Part shown: piece after piece, positions 1 to 5,302 of the stretch
How the letters are laid out: each line of letters starts with the position of its first letter
How positions within the stretch are numbered: position 1 is the stretch's first letter
Origin: Methanomicrobiales archaeon
GTDB taxonomy: Archaea > Halobacteriota > Methanomicrobia > Methanomicrobiales > Methanoculleaceae
Length of the DNA: 6,173 nucleotides
Assembly (NCBI GenBank): GCA_019136335.1
Contig: JAGVUK010000131.1
Coordinates: 1-6,173, forward strand
Direction: 5' to 3'
Made by a program: the position numbers and the translations under genes
Notes under the pieces: generated by a model
Told to the model about the DNA's origin: nothing
The model's database searches: none
Seen by the model: only the letters and a program-made list of their open reading frames with translations

Positions 1-201
1 GACCTCTTCATCGTGGGCGATGTGAACGAAGAGGTGCTGATCCCGCTCGTGAATACGAGCGAGCGCGCGATCAACCGTGAGATCAACTACACGCTCATGC
101 TTGCTAGCGAGTTTGCGCGAAGAAGGGAGGGCGGAGATCCTTTCGTAAAGAATGTAATGGGTGAGAGAAAGATCATGATCATCGGGACCTGCGATGATTG
201 A
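1..201 (+). CDS. MNT-type nucleotidyltransferase domain protein, C-terminal part (5' end outside window)
   Basis: The reading frame is open from base 1 and ends at TGA 199-201, so only the last 66 residues are present. It opens with DLFIVGDV, which fits the end of the GS...DxD active-site strand of minimal (MNT) nucleotidyltransferases; the first catalytic Asp and the GS motif lie upstream. Further motifs are REINYTLM, a GDPFVKNVM stretch and the terminal KIMIIG. This tail is typical of archaeal proteins that carry a winged-helix domain before the nucleotidyltransferase, which I infer but cannot see. In MntA/HepT-type pairs the nucleotidyltransferase acts as antitoxin by adding AMP to the HEPN toxin. 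The stop codon overlaps the start of the HEPN gene by 8 bases (194-201), so the two were probably translationally coupled. The visible part shows no damage. The family call is solid; the antitoxin role is inferred from context. Confidence 0.85.
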   Translation, partial: DLFIVGDVNEEVLIPLVNTSERAINREINYTLMLASEFARRREGGDPFVKNVMGERKIMIIGTCDD

Positions 202-600
202 AGACCTTGAGAGGCAGGGGCTGATCAAGAGGCTCCCTCTCGACCGGAAGAAAGTAGACGACGCGATGGCTCTCGCCCGTCGGGATATTGATACCGCTCG
301 TACACTTCTTTCGACCGACTGCGATTGGGCATACAACATCGCCTACAACGCAGTCCTCCAGGCCGGCCGGGCCCTGATGTTCGCAAAGGGTTACCGTCCG
401 GACGGTGCAAACCAGCATATCTGGTAAAGTTTGCCGGGCTCTTCCTTGGTGAGGGTGACGTTCTCATCTTCGACCGTATGCGCCGTAAACGGCACAGTTC
501 GGTCTAGGACGCCGTAGGTGTAATATCTGCGGCCGAAGCGGAATTTGCGGTGAGTGCGGCTGAGGCCCTGGTGCAGAAGGTTGCGATGCTCCTTGGGTGA
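194..600 (+). pseudogene. HEPN-domain protein (nucleotidyltransferase partner, probable toxin), broken by a frameshift and a TAG stop
   Basis: The ATG at 194 gives 76 normal HEPN residues (MIEDLERQGLIKRLPL..., then ARRDIDTARTLL, WAYNIAYNAVLQAGRALMFAKGYRPDG, ANQHI), then runs into TAA at 425-427. Homology continues at once in another frame from 424 (VKFAGLFLGEG, then DRMRRKRHSSV), is interrupted by TAG 505-507, and resumes in that frame (DAVGVISAAEAEF..., QKVAMLLG) to TGA 598-600. One missing base at about 421-424 plus the amber codon account for everything. The repaired product would be about 135 residues, a normal length for this HEPN family (PF05168). The Rx4-6H signature of HEPN RNases is present as R475...H493 (base positions of the codons). 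As written, only a 77-residue N-terminal fragment lacking that motif would be made. The gene overlaps the nucleotidyltransferase stop. Sequencing error at either lesion is the main alternative to real decay. Confidence 0.88.
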
Positions 601-657
601 CCTCATCTCGGCCCGGAGGGCGTCCCATCCCTCTCCGCCACCATCTTCTCCCGCGCC

Positions 658-1236
658 TCACCCCACTTCCCCCACCGCCCCCGTCCGGCGGCTCCCGTAG
701 GCGAAATAGATGACAAGCCCGATCAGGAGCCAGACCACGAACCGGAGGTGCGTGACGGTCGGCAGGGCGACGATGAGGTAGGCGCAGGAGAAGATGGCGA
801 GGAGCGGGACTGCCGGGACAAACGGGACCCGGAACGGCCGCCGAGCATCGGGCCGGGTGTGCCGGATGACGATCACCCCGACCGAGACGATGATGAAGGC
901 GGCGAGCGTCCCGATGTTCACCAGCTCCGCGACCGCACCGAGGGGGAGGAGGCTCCCGATGGCGGCGGTGACCAGCCCGACGACGAGGGTGACATTCACC
1001 GGCGTCCGGAGGGTGGGGTGCACCTTCCCGAACGCCGCGGGGAGCAGCCCGTCGCGGGACATCGCGAAGATGATCCCGACGGGGAGGTCTCGCCGGGGGT
1101 TCCTGACCTCCTCGGCCGTCGTCGAGACCGCATCGAACCCGATGTAGGCAAAGAAGACGATGGCCGCGCCCGTGACGACCCCGCCCCACCCTCGATGTAG
1201 CGGAGATTGCCCCGCAGGGAGGGGGCCGTCGGACAC
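658..1236 (-). pseudogene. APC-family amino-acid permease remnant, N-terminally truncated and internally deleted
   Basis: A 192-codon frame from a possible GTG at 1236 to TGA at 658-660 encodes the C-terminal half of an amino acid-polyamine-organocation permease, close to the cationic amino-acid transporter/YfnA group. Recognisable blocks in order are GAAIVFFAYIGFDAVST (residues 23-39), AEEVRNPRRDLPVGII, FAMSRDGLLP (57-66), KVHPTLRTP, AELVNIGTLAAF (103-114) and RRPFRVPFVPAVP, ending in two hydrophobic helices. Family members are about 450-500 residues, so some 200 N-terminal residues are absent. In addition DLPVGII runs directly into FAMSRDG, where relatives have about 70 residues holding roughly two membrane helices; the join lies near 1066-1077 and stays in frame. 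The first 15 residues (to about 1191) do not resemble the family and no ribosome binding site is obvious, so the start is nominal. A working transporter is very unlikely. Confidence 0.85.
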
Positions 1237-1283
1237 GCCCGCGGCAGAGAGGGGTCGGGGCAGCCCGGGCGCCGGACTCCGTG

Positions 1284-1292
1284 CCTAAAAAT
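1284..1292 (-). terminator. Possible archaeal T-tract terminator after the SHOCT gene
   Basis: On the minus strand, about 17-25 bases past the TAG of the SHOCT gene, the sequence reads CCATTTTTAGG. A run of five T in the non-template strand is enough to resemble archaeal intrinsic termination. It is the only T-run in the GC-rich gap between this operon and the permease remnant, and no strong hairpin was seen. Weak evidence. Confidence 0.35.
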
Positions 1293-1308
1293 GGTGAATC
1301 CTGCAGTC

Positions 1309-1587
1309 CTACTGCGCAAGGATCTTCTGCTTCTCCTGCTGGAACTCCTCCTCCGTCAGGGCTCCCATCTGCTTCAACTCCGCGAGCTCCCTGAGTTGAG
1401 CCATCTTCTCCTCCTGGGTTATCCCTGTCGGGGCAGGCGCCTGCACCTGCTGCTGCACCTGCGCCGCCTTCTTCATCTCCCTCTCCTGCATCCTCTTATC
1501 GACAGCCCGGGTGGTCACGGTGGCTGTTCCTGCGATCACCGCGGTGCGGGCCACGGTGCCGATAAGGCCCGGCCGGCCGCCTCTCAT
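1309..1587 (-). CDS. Small SHOCT-domain protein with a hydrophobic N-terminus
   Basis: This 92-residue protein has three parts. An N-terminal glycine/alanine-rich hydrophobic stretch (residues 6-28, GLIGTVARTAVIAGTATV) could be a membrane or oligomerisation helix. A charged, glutamine-rich linker follows (KRMQEREMKK, then QVQQQVQAPAP, 31-53). The C-terminal SHOCT domain (about 58-92) has the LRELAELKQMGALTEEEFQQ core and ends in KQKILAQ. SHOCT is a short helical module often found at protein ends and thought to aid oligomerisation or nucleic-acid or membrane association; its exact role here is unknown. I chose the ATG at 1587 because it overlaps the upstream TGA as ATGA and is preceded by GGAGG seven bases upstream. 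Longer starts at 1626 or 1722 lack such a site and would add arginine-rich residues read within the upstream gene. It is almost certainly co-translated with the DUF6325-type gene. Confidence 0.85.
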   Translation of the reverse strand: MRGGRPGLIGTVARTAVIAGTATVTTRAVDKRMQEREMKKAAQVQQQVQAPAPTGITQEEKMAQLRELAELKQMGALTEEEFQQEKQKILAQ

Positions 1588-2033
1588 GGTGCCGCCTCCA
1601 GTGCTTCCTGCTCCGCTGGCCGCCATGCCAGCGCGGCGTCCACCCTCTCTTTTGGGATACGTTCGCCCGCGATCAACCTTCCATCGGCGGCGAGAACGGC
1701 GTCGCGGAACTTCGTTGCCCATACGTGCTCGAAGAGGAGCAGCGCCACGGAGCTGTTCATCTCCATGATGTCGCTGACCTTCTCCACGTCCTCTTCGGCG
1801 AAGAGCGTGCTCGCCTCCCGTGCAAGCGGGGCGAAGGCATCCGCCGCATCTTTCTGGAGGTCGGCAAGCTCCATCACGCTGACGTTGCCCTGCTCGTCTT
1901 TCCTCACGAAAACGAGGTCGATGATGCGGATGATACCCGCATCGACCACCTCGCGCAACGCCGGGATGATCTCGCCTTTGAACTGGTTTCCCGGAAACTC
2001 GATGACCATATACTCGACTGGACCAAGAGACAT
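1584..2033 (-). CDS. DUF6325-family protein
   Basis: This is a 149-residue soluble protein of unknown function. The N-terminal part has GPVEYMVIEFPGNQFKGEI (residues 4-22), then a helix and strand (IIPALREVVDAGIIRIIDLV) and FVRKDEQGNVSVMEL. It matches my memory of the DUF6325 family (about 140 residues), whose start resembles a ferredoxin-like alpha/beta fold. The middle is acidic and helical (about 60-90), and the C-terminal part has SVALLLFEHVWATKFRDAV (95-113), another family hallmark. No signal peptide or membrane helix is seen, so it is probably cytoplasmic. The ATG at 2033 has a strong site (GGAGG, minus strand 2044-2040, spacer 6). The gene overlaps the SHOCT gene by ATGA, a pairing I recall from other prokaryotes. 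The family call is fairly sure; no reaction or partner can be stated. Confidence 0.82.
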   Translation of the reverse strand: MSLGPVEYMVIEFPGNQFKGEIIPALREVVDAGIIRIIDLVFVRKDEQGNVSVMELADLQKDAADAFAPLAREASTLFAEEDVEKVSDIMEMNSSVALLLFEHVWATKFRDAVLAADGRLIAGERIPKERVDAALAWRPAEQEALEAAP

Positions 2034-2063
2034 AGCGCGCCTCCGGAGCAGGATGCCGGTTCG

Positions 2064-2073
2064 ACTATATAAC
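2064..2073 (-). promoter_or_regulatory. TATA box (box A) for the DUF6325-SHOCT operon
   Basis: The minus strand reads GTTATATAGT, an A/T island in GC-rich sequence, centred about 35 bases before the ATG at 2033. A start of transcription about 25 bases downstream would fall near 2040-2045, giving a very short leader next to the GGAGG site at 2040-2044. Confidence 0.55.
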
Positions 2074-2169
2074 TCAATCCGTTGTGCGGAGTCAGGGCTG
2101 CCCCTGCCCTTTCTGCACCGCTCACGGGACGGCGGAACCGGCGCTTCTTCTGGGCACCCCCCACCCCGA

Positions 2170-2709
2170 TTAAAAGACCACCCGGACGAACCCGAGCGCC
2201 ACGAGCAGGAGGAGCCCGGTGACGATGACCCATCCCAGCGTGACGAAGAAGACCGACTGGACCTTGTTCCAGCGCAGAAGCCACCCGATGACGACGCTTG
2301 AGTAAAGGCCGATCACCGGGAGCGCAGGAAGGATGATGAGCGTGACTGCGCCGTACTTATGTAAGATCGGGTACCTCGCCATCTTCTCTTCCGTGCTCTT
2401 CGTGAAACGCTGGACTCTCTCCGACTGCTCGGCAAACGTGTCCAAGATCTCGTAGATGGCGAGGACGATCCCGAGTTCCACGAGCGTCATGACGACCAGG
2501 ATGAACAGTGGATGCAGGCCAAGTCCCATGCCGACGAAGGCGGCGTTTGCCTGGAGAACGAGAGTGGAGATGATCAGGGTAAAAATCTTCCCGGTCGGAA
2601 CGGAGAAGAGAAACCCGAGGAGTACGGGGATCAGGGTGGCGATGACGAAGGCGATGGCGATTGCCATAACCCCCTTCCTGATTCCGTCGATCACCTTCGA
2701 TCCATCCAT
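2170..2709 (-). CDS. COG2426-like membrane protein (putative small multidrug export family)
   Basis: This is a 179-residue integral membrane protein with about five hydrophobic segments: residues 13-36, 41-63, 66-89, 120-146 and 152-176. A charged loop (90-118, with EQSERVQRFTKSTEEK) separates the N- and C-terminal halves. The second half begins HKYGAVTLIILPALPVIGLY and continues with WLLRWNKVQSVFFVTLGW, the pattern of the COG2426/Sm_multidrug_ex family (PF06695). The family's 'multidrug export' name rests on thin evidence, so no substrate is proposed. The N-terminal ELRGAIP-like motif of many relatives is not seen, so this is a divergent member or only a related fold. I chose the ATG at 2709 because GGTGG lies four bases upstream and the protein then begins with a short polar stretch before the first helix; the longer frame back to 2841 adds residues unlike a membrane protein. 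It ends at TAA 2170-2172, and no clear terminator follows. Confidence 0.65.
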   Translation of the reverse strand: MDGSKVIDGIRKGVMAIAIAFVIATLIPVLLGFLFSVPTGKIFTLIISTLVLQANAAFVGMGLGLHPLFILVVMTLVELGIVLAIYEILDTFAEQSERVQRFTKSTEEKMARYPILHKYGAVTLIILPALPVIGLYSSVVIGWLLRWNKVQSVFFVTLGWVIVTGLLLLVALGFVRVVF

Positions 2710-2784
2710 CGTTCCACCCGAATGCCGCGAGAGGGACGAACCCCGAGTTCTTACCATGCCAGCGTGCCGTAGGATGCGCACTTT

Positions 2785-2794
2785 GCTATATGAA
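2785..2794 (-). promoter_or_regulatory. TATA box for the COG2426-like gene
   Basis: The minus strand reads TTCATATAGC about 80 bases before the ATG at 2709. Transcription would then start near 2763 and give a leader of roughly 55 bases holding the GGTGG site. It is the only such A/T island upstream on that strand before the psiE promoter region. Confidence 0.45.
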
Positions 2795-2923
2795 CCTTGC
2801 CCCCAAACGTTTCGTGCCGTGCCCCCATGCACCTGCGGCAATCGTGGTGGTGAAAGCCCCTCTGCACCGCACGAGACCGGGAGGACGACGACAATCCCGG
2901 GGAAGGAAAACAGCGATGCTCTC

Positions 2924-2939
2924 GATATATTTTTATATG
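2924..2939 (+). promoter_or_regulatory. TATA box for the PsiE-family gene
   Basis: The sequence GATATATTTTTATATG is the most A/T-rich stretch of the gap between the two divergent membrane-protein genes and lies 22-37 bases before the ATG at 2961. An A-rich stretch (GGAAGGAAAA, 2901-2910) sits upstream. Depending on which half of the island is used, the mRNA would have a very short leader or almost none. Confidence 0.55.
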
Positions 2940-2960
2940 GGCTTGCAGGAGGACCTGCGC

Positions 2961-3413
2961 ATGCGCCGCTGGCTGGAGTTGTTTGAGCGTTTTACCTACA
3001 TCGTGCTCATGGCCTTCCTGGTGGTGGTACTGCTCTTCGCACTCTTCGAACTGGGGTGGCTGTTGTTCGCAGGGCTGTTCGAGGGGCCTCTCTACCGGCT
3101 TACCAGCCAGAAGCTCTTCGACCTCTTCGGGTACTTCCTGCTGATCCTCATCGGCCTGGAACTCCTGGAGACGATAAAGGCCTACCTCGAAAGAAGAGAG
3201 TTCCATGTCGAGATCATCATCCTCGTCGCGATCATCGCCATCGCAAGAAAGGTCATCCTCCTCGGCTCGGCGACCGCGGGCGAGCTCATCGGGATCGCGC
3301 TGATCATCATTGCTCTCTGCGGCGGCTACTACCTCATACGCCGGGCGGGAATGCCGCACTCACTCCCGCCGGACAACCACGGTCCTTCACCCGAAAGACG
3401 AGAGGAGCCCTGA
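2961..3413 (+). CDS. PsiE-family membrane protein (phosphate-starvation-inducible PsiE-like)
   Basis: This is a 150-residue protein with four membrane segments: about residues 12-36, 51-73, 81-101 and 105-126. The family signature is clear: FGYFLLILIGLELLETIKAY (56-75) followed by FHVEIIILVAIIAIARKVI (81-99). PsiE is named for induction by phosphate starvation in Escherichia coli, but its molecular function is unknown and phosphate control here cannot be assumed. The hydrophilic tail (130-150, rich in Pro, Arg and Glu) faces one side of the membrane. The ATG at 2961 is chosen because AGGAGG (2947-2952) lies eight bases upstream; the frame is open back to 2790, but the extra residues are arginine- and proline-rich and precede the promoter. 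It is divergent from the COG2426-like gene and convergent with the MFS gene. Confidence 0.85.
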   Translation: MRRWLELFERFTYIVLMAFLVVVLLFALFELGWLLFAGLFEGPLYRLTSQKLFDLFGYFLLILIGLELLETIKAYLERREFHVEIIILVAIIAIARKVILLGSATAGELIGIALIIIALCGGYYLIRRAGMPHSLPPDNHGPSPERREEP

Positions 3414-3436
3414 CCGGGGTTCTCTCGACCCCCCGG
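3414..3436 (+). terminator. Weak hairpin after the PsiE-family gene
   Basis: Directly after the TGA, CCGGGG (3414-3419) can pair with CCCCGG (3431-3436), or GGGGT with ACCCC around a seven-base loop. No T-run follows, so termination is only a possibility. The rest of the 123-base gap to the convergent MFS gene shows nothing else I can name. Confidence 0.25.
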
Positions 3437-3536
3437 CAGGTGCGCATTCGAAGGCCTCCGGGTTGATGGTGCAGATATGGCTCTATGACCCGCTGGTATG
3501 GGCTACCCGGGGATTCCTGCGACCGCCAACATACCG

Positions 3537-5030
3537 TCATCGGGCGGGATCGGGCCCGGGCTCCGGGCTCCGGGGCACCGGACCCGCGGGCAGCATGAAC
3601 GCGGCTGCGAGACCTACCAGAGCAAACAGCACCAGAACAACCAGGGCGAGGGCGTAGCCCAGATTCCCCGTGACCAGATTGGACACGATGACGGTGCCCG
3701 CAATGGCCACGCCGAGCGATGAGCCCAGGTTTGAGACGCTGCGCGAGAGGCCCGATATCTCCCCCTGGTCCTCCTCGGGGAAACTGGACTGGACGACGGT
3801 GACCGAGGACGTCAGCATAACCCCGACGCCCATGCCGACCAGAAAGAGGCCCGGCACGAACGTAAGGACGTTCGAGGTCTCCCGCACCAGCAACAGCAGG
3901 AGGAGCACGCCGGCTACCGTCACGACAAACCCCGCCCGGATCAGCGTTGCCTGGGGCCGCCTCCGCGCCAGCCTGCCCGCGGCCATCGAGGAGAGCAGGA
4001 TGCCGATCGTCGCCGGCGTAAGGATCAGGCCGGTCTCGATAGCGTTGTAGCCCCGGACCGCCTGCAGGTAGACGGACACCACAAAGGAGAGGCCGAGCAG
4101 GACCAGCCACTGGATGTTCTGCGTGACGAGGCCGAGGTTCGACGTGCGGTTTTGAAACAGCCTGGTGGAGAGCAGGGGCTCCTTGCCCGCCCGTTCCATG
4201 GACCGGATGTGCCAGAAGAACCAGGCCAGTAAGAGCACCCCGACAAGCACGAAGACCCATACCGGCGATATGCCGCCTTGCGGGATCACGACCGTGTTGC
4301 CGACGACGAAGTCCTGACTGGCCTTAAACCAGCCGTACGTCGAGGCCTGCAGGATGCCGACCACGATAAAGAAGAGCCCCGCCGCCGAGAGGATGGTTCC
4401 GACGATGTCAAAACCTGGTTTTGGGCCCTGCACGCCCGGATCGACGATCGACCGGCTCTGGATGATGACGATGCCGACGACAAGGGCCTGCACGACAAAG
4501 GCTGCGCGCCAGCTGATCGCGGTGGTGATGATCCCGCCGACCAGCGGGCCTGCGGCCGCCCCGATGCCGCCCGCTGCACTGATCGCCCCGAAGGCGCGGG
4601 CGCGCGAGGTGAGGTCGGGATAGAAGACGGTTGCGAGGATATACACGGGCGGGATCAGCAGTGCGGTCCCGATGCCTTCGAGGAGCGAGTAGCCGAGGAT
4701 CAGGATCCCGAGCCCCGGCGCCGCTGCCGCTATCAGCGCCCCCACGCCGTAGACGAGGAGACCCCGCCTGAAGAGGTACGTGCGGCCCAGGATATCCGTC
4801 AACTTGCTGCCGGGGATCATCAGGGCTGCCATGGTGAGTGTAAAAACGGCGATGGTCGTCTGGACGCCGCTGACCGTCGTCCCCAGGTCGGTGGCGATGT
4901 TGCTTATGGCCACGTTCATGTTCGAGGCAGCGTAACTGCAGATGAACTGCGCCAGCGCAAGCGGCAGGAGCACGCCCTGTGGGGTTGCCGCCGATGCCGG
5001 GGAAACCGGATCTGCGGAGTTATCCATCAT
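3537..5030 (-). CDS. MFS transporter, 14-helix DHA2-like drug/proton antiporter family
   Basis: This 497-residue membrane protein fits the size of 14-helix major facilitator transporters. After a polar start (residues 1-18) come GVLLPLALAQFICSYAASN (helix 1) and helix 2. Motif A in the loop between helices 2 and 3 is intact (GSKLTDILGRTYLFRRG, 74-90). A motif C-like GGIGAAAGPLVGGII follows (154-168), then SWRAAFVVQ. The middle carries DIVGTILSAAGLFFIVVGIL and a long loop before the second half (ERAGKEPLLSTRLFQNR). The C-terminus is proline-rich (PVPRSPEPGPDP). Relatives export drugs, dyes or other toxic compounds using the proton gradient; the substrate here is unknown. The ATG at 5030 has GAGGG five bases upstream; a second ATG follows at once. 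No local regulator gene is visible. It is divergent from the glycoside hydrolase gene. Confidence 0.88.
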   Translation of the reverse strand: MMDNSADPVSPASAATPQGVLLPLALAQFICSYAASNMNVAISNIATDLGTTVSGVQTTIAVFTLTMAALMIPGSKLTDILGRTYLFRRGLLVYGVGALIAAAAPGLGILILGYSLLEGIGTALLIPPVYILATVFYPDLTSRARAFGAISAAGGIGAAAGPLVGGIITTAISWRAAFVVQALVVGIVIIQSRSIVDPGVQGPKPGFDIVGTILSAAGLFFIVVGILQASTYGWFKASQDFVVGNTVVIPQGGISPVWVFVLVGVLLLAWFFWHIRSMERAGKEPLLSTRLFQNRTSNLGLVTQNIQWLVLLGLSFVVSVYLQAVRGYNAIETGLILTPATIGILLSSMAAGRLARRRPQATLIRAGFVVTVAGVLLLLLLVRETSNVLTFVPGLFLVGMGVGVMLTSSVTVVQSSFPEEDQGEISGLSRSVSNLGSSLGVAIAGTVIVSNLVTGNLGYALALVVLVLFALVGLAAAFMLPAGPVPRSPEPGPDPAR

Positions 5031-5067
5031 ATCAGCCCTCGATGCGAATGCGTCAGACGGACCCGGT

Positions 5068-5078
5068 GTATATTAATG
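5068..5078 (-). promoter_or_regulatory. TATA box for the MFS transporter gene
   Basis: The minus strand reads ATTAATATACA about 38-48 bases before the ATG at 5030. Transcription would start near 5047, leaving a leader of about 17 bases that still contains the GAGGG site at 5036-5040. Confidence 0.55.
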
Positions 5079-5120
5079 TAATTGTCCGGTATTTTGCCGG
5101 CTAGTATACCCTTCGTACGG

Positions 5121-5204
5121 GAGAACAGAGGACCGATCCGGCGGCAGCGACGAGGCCACCCCCCGTTCCGTTTGCCGTACCGGTCAACGTGTGCCCCTGT
5201 TCTC
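5121..5204. repeat. Imperfect 11-base inverted repeat in the divergent MFS/glycosidase intergenic region
   Basis: GAGAACAGAGG at 5121-5131 matches the reverse complement of CCCCTGTTCTC at 5194-5204 at 10 of 11 positions. The arms are 62 bases apart, between the two divergent promoters. Such spaced arms could be paired operator sites, but the match is short and may be chance. The rest of the 272-base region (5031-5302) holds the two TATA elements and no gene I can support. Confidence 0.3.
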
Positions 5205-5263
5205 ACAGGAGCGAGAGATCAGACGCTGCATAGTGCCATCGGGGCAACCCGGAATTCAATTCA

Positions 5264-5277
5264 TCGAAAAATATATT
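5264..5277 (+). promoter_or_regulatory. BRE/TATA promoter of the glycoside hydrolase gene
   Basis: TCGAAAAATATATT is a near-textbook archaeal BRE plus TATA element. Its centre (about 5272) lies some 30 bases before the ATG at 5303, which places the transcription start within a few bases of the ATG. No Shine-Dalgarno sequence is present in TCTGGCTCGCGC before the ATG, so a leaderless mRNA is likely. Confidence 0.65.
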
Positions 5278-5302
5278 ACACACTAGATAGTCTGGCTCGC
5301 GC

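Noticed and set aside
171..180. Perfect 10-base palindrome GATCATGATC
   Set aside because: It lies within the nucleotidyltransferase coding sequence and is explained by the Ile-Met-Ile codons; one copy only.
505..507. TAG read as pyrrolysine in the HEPN gene
   Set aside because: Pyrrolysine use is known for methylamine methyltransferases in certain methanogens; here a separate frameshift already breaks the gene, and a mutated Tyr codon is simpler.
464..1200. Long open frames on both strands over the permease remnant (464-1189 minus, 748-1200 plus, 794-1147 plus)
   Set aside because: They are low-complexity Arg/Pro/Asp-rich translations of GC-rich DNA opposite or out of frame with clear APC permease homology.
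1588..1722. Longer N-terminus for the SHOCT protein
   Set aside because: Starts at 1626 and 1722 have no ribosome binding site, add arginine-rich residues, and lie within the upstream gene; the ATGA overlap start is far better.
1207..2301. A 364-codon plus-strand open frame opposite the SHOCT and DUF6325 genes
   Set aside because: Its Leu/His- and Ser-rich product resembles no family, it has no ribosome binding site, and the minus strand has two well-supported genes with proper starts.
2790..2960. Longer N-terminus for the PsiE-family protein
   Set aside because: The extension lies over and upstream of the TATA element and is Arg/Pro-rich; AGGAGG points to the ATG at 2961.
3334..5081. Long open frames overlapping the MFS gene (3334-4260 minus in another frame, 4278-5081 plus)
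   Set aside because: Codon-bias shadows; the MFS frame carries motif A, motif C and regular membrane helices throughout.
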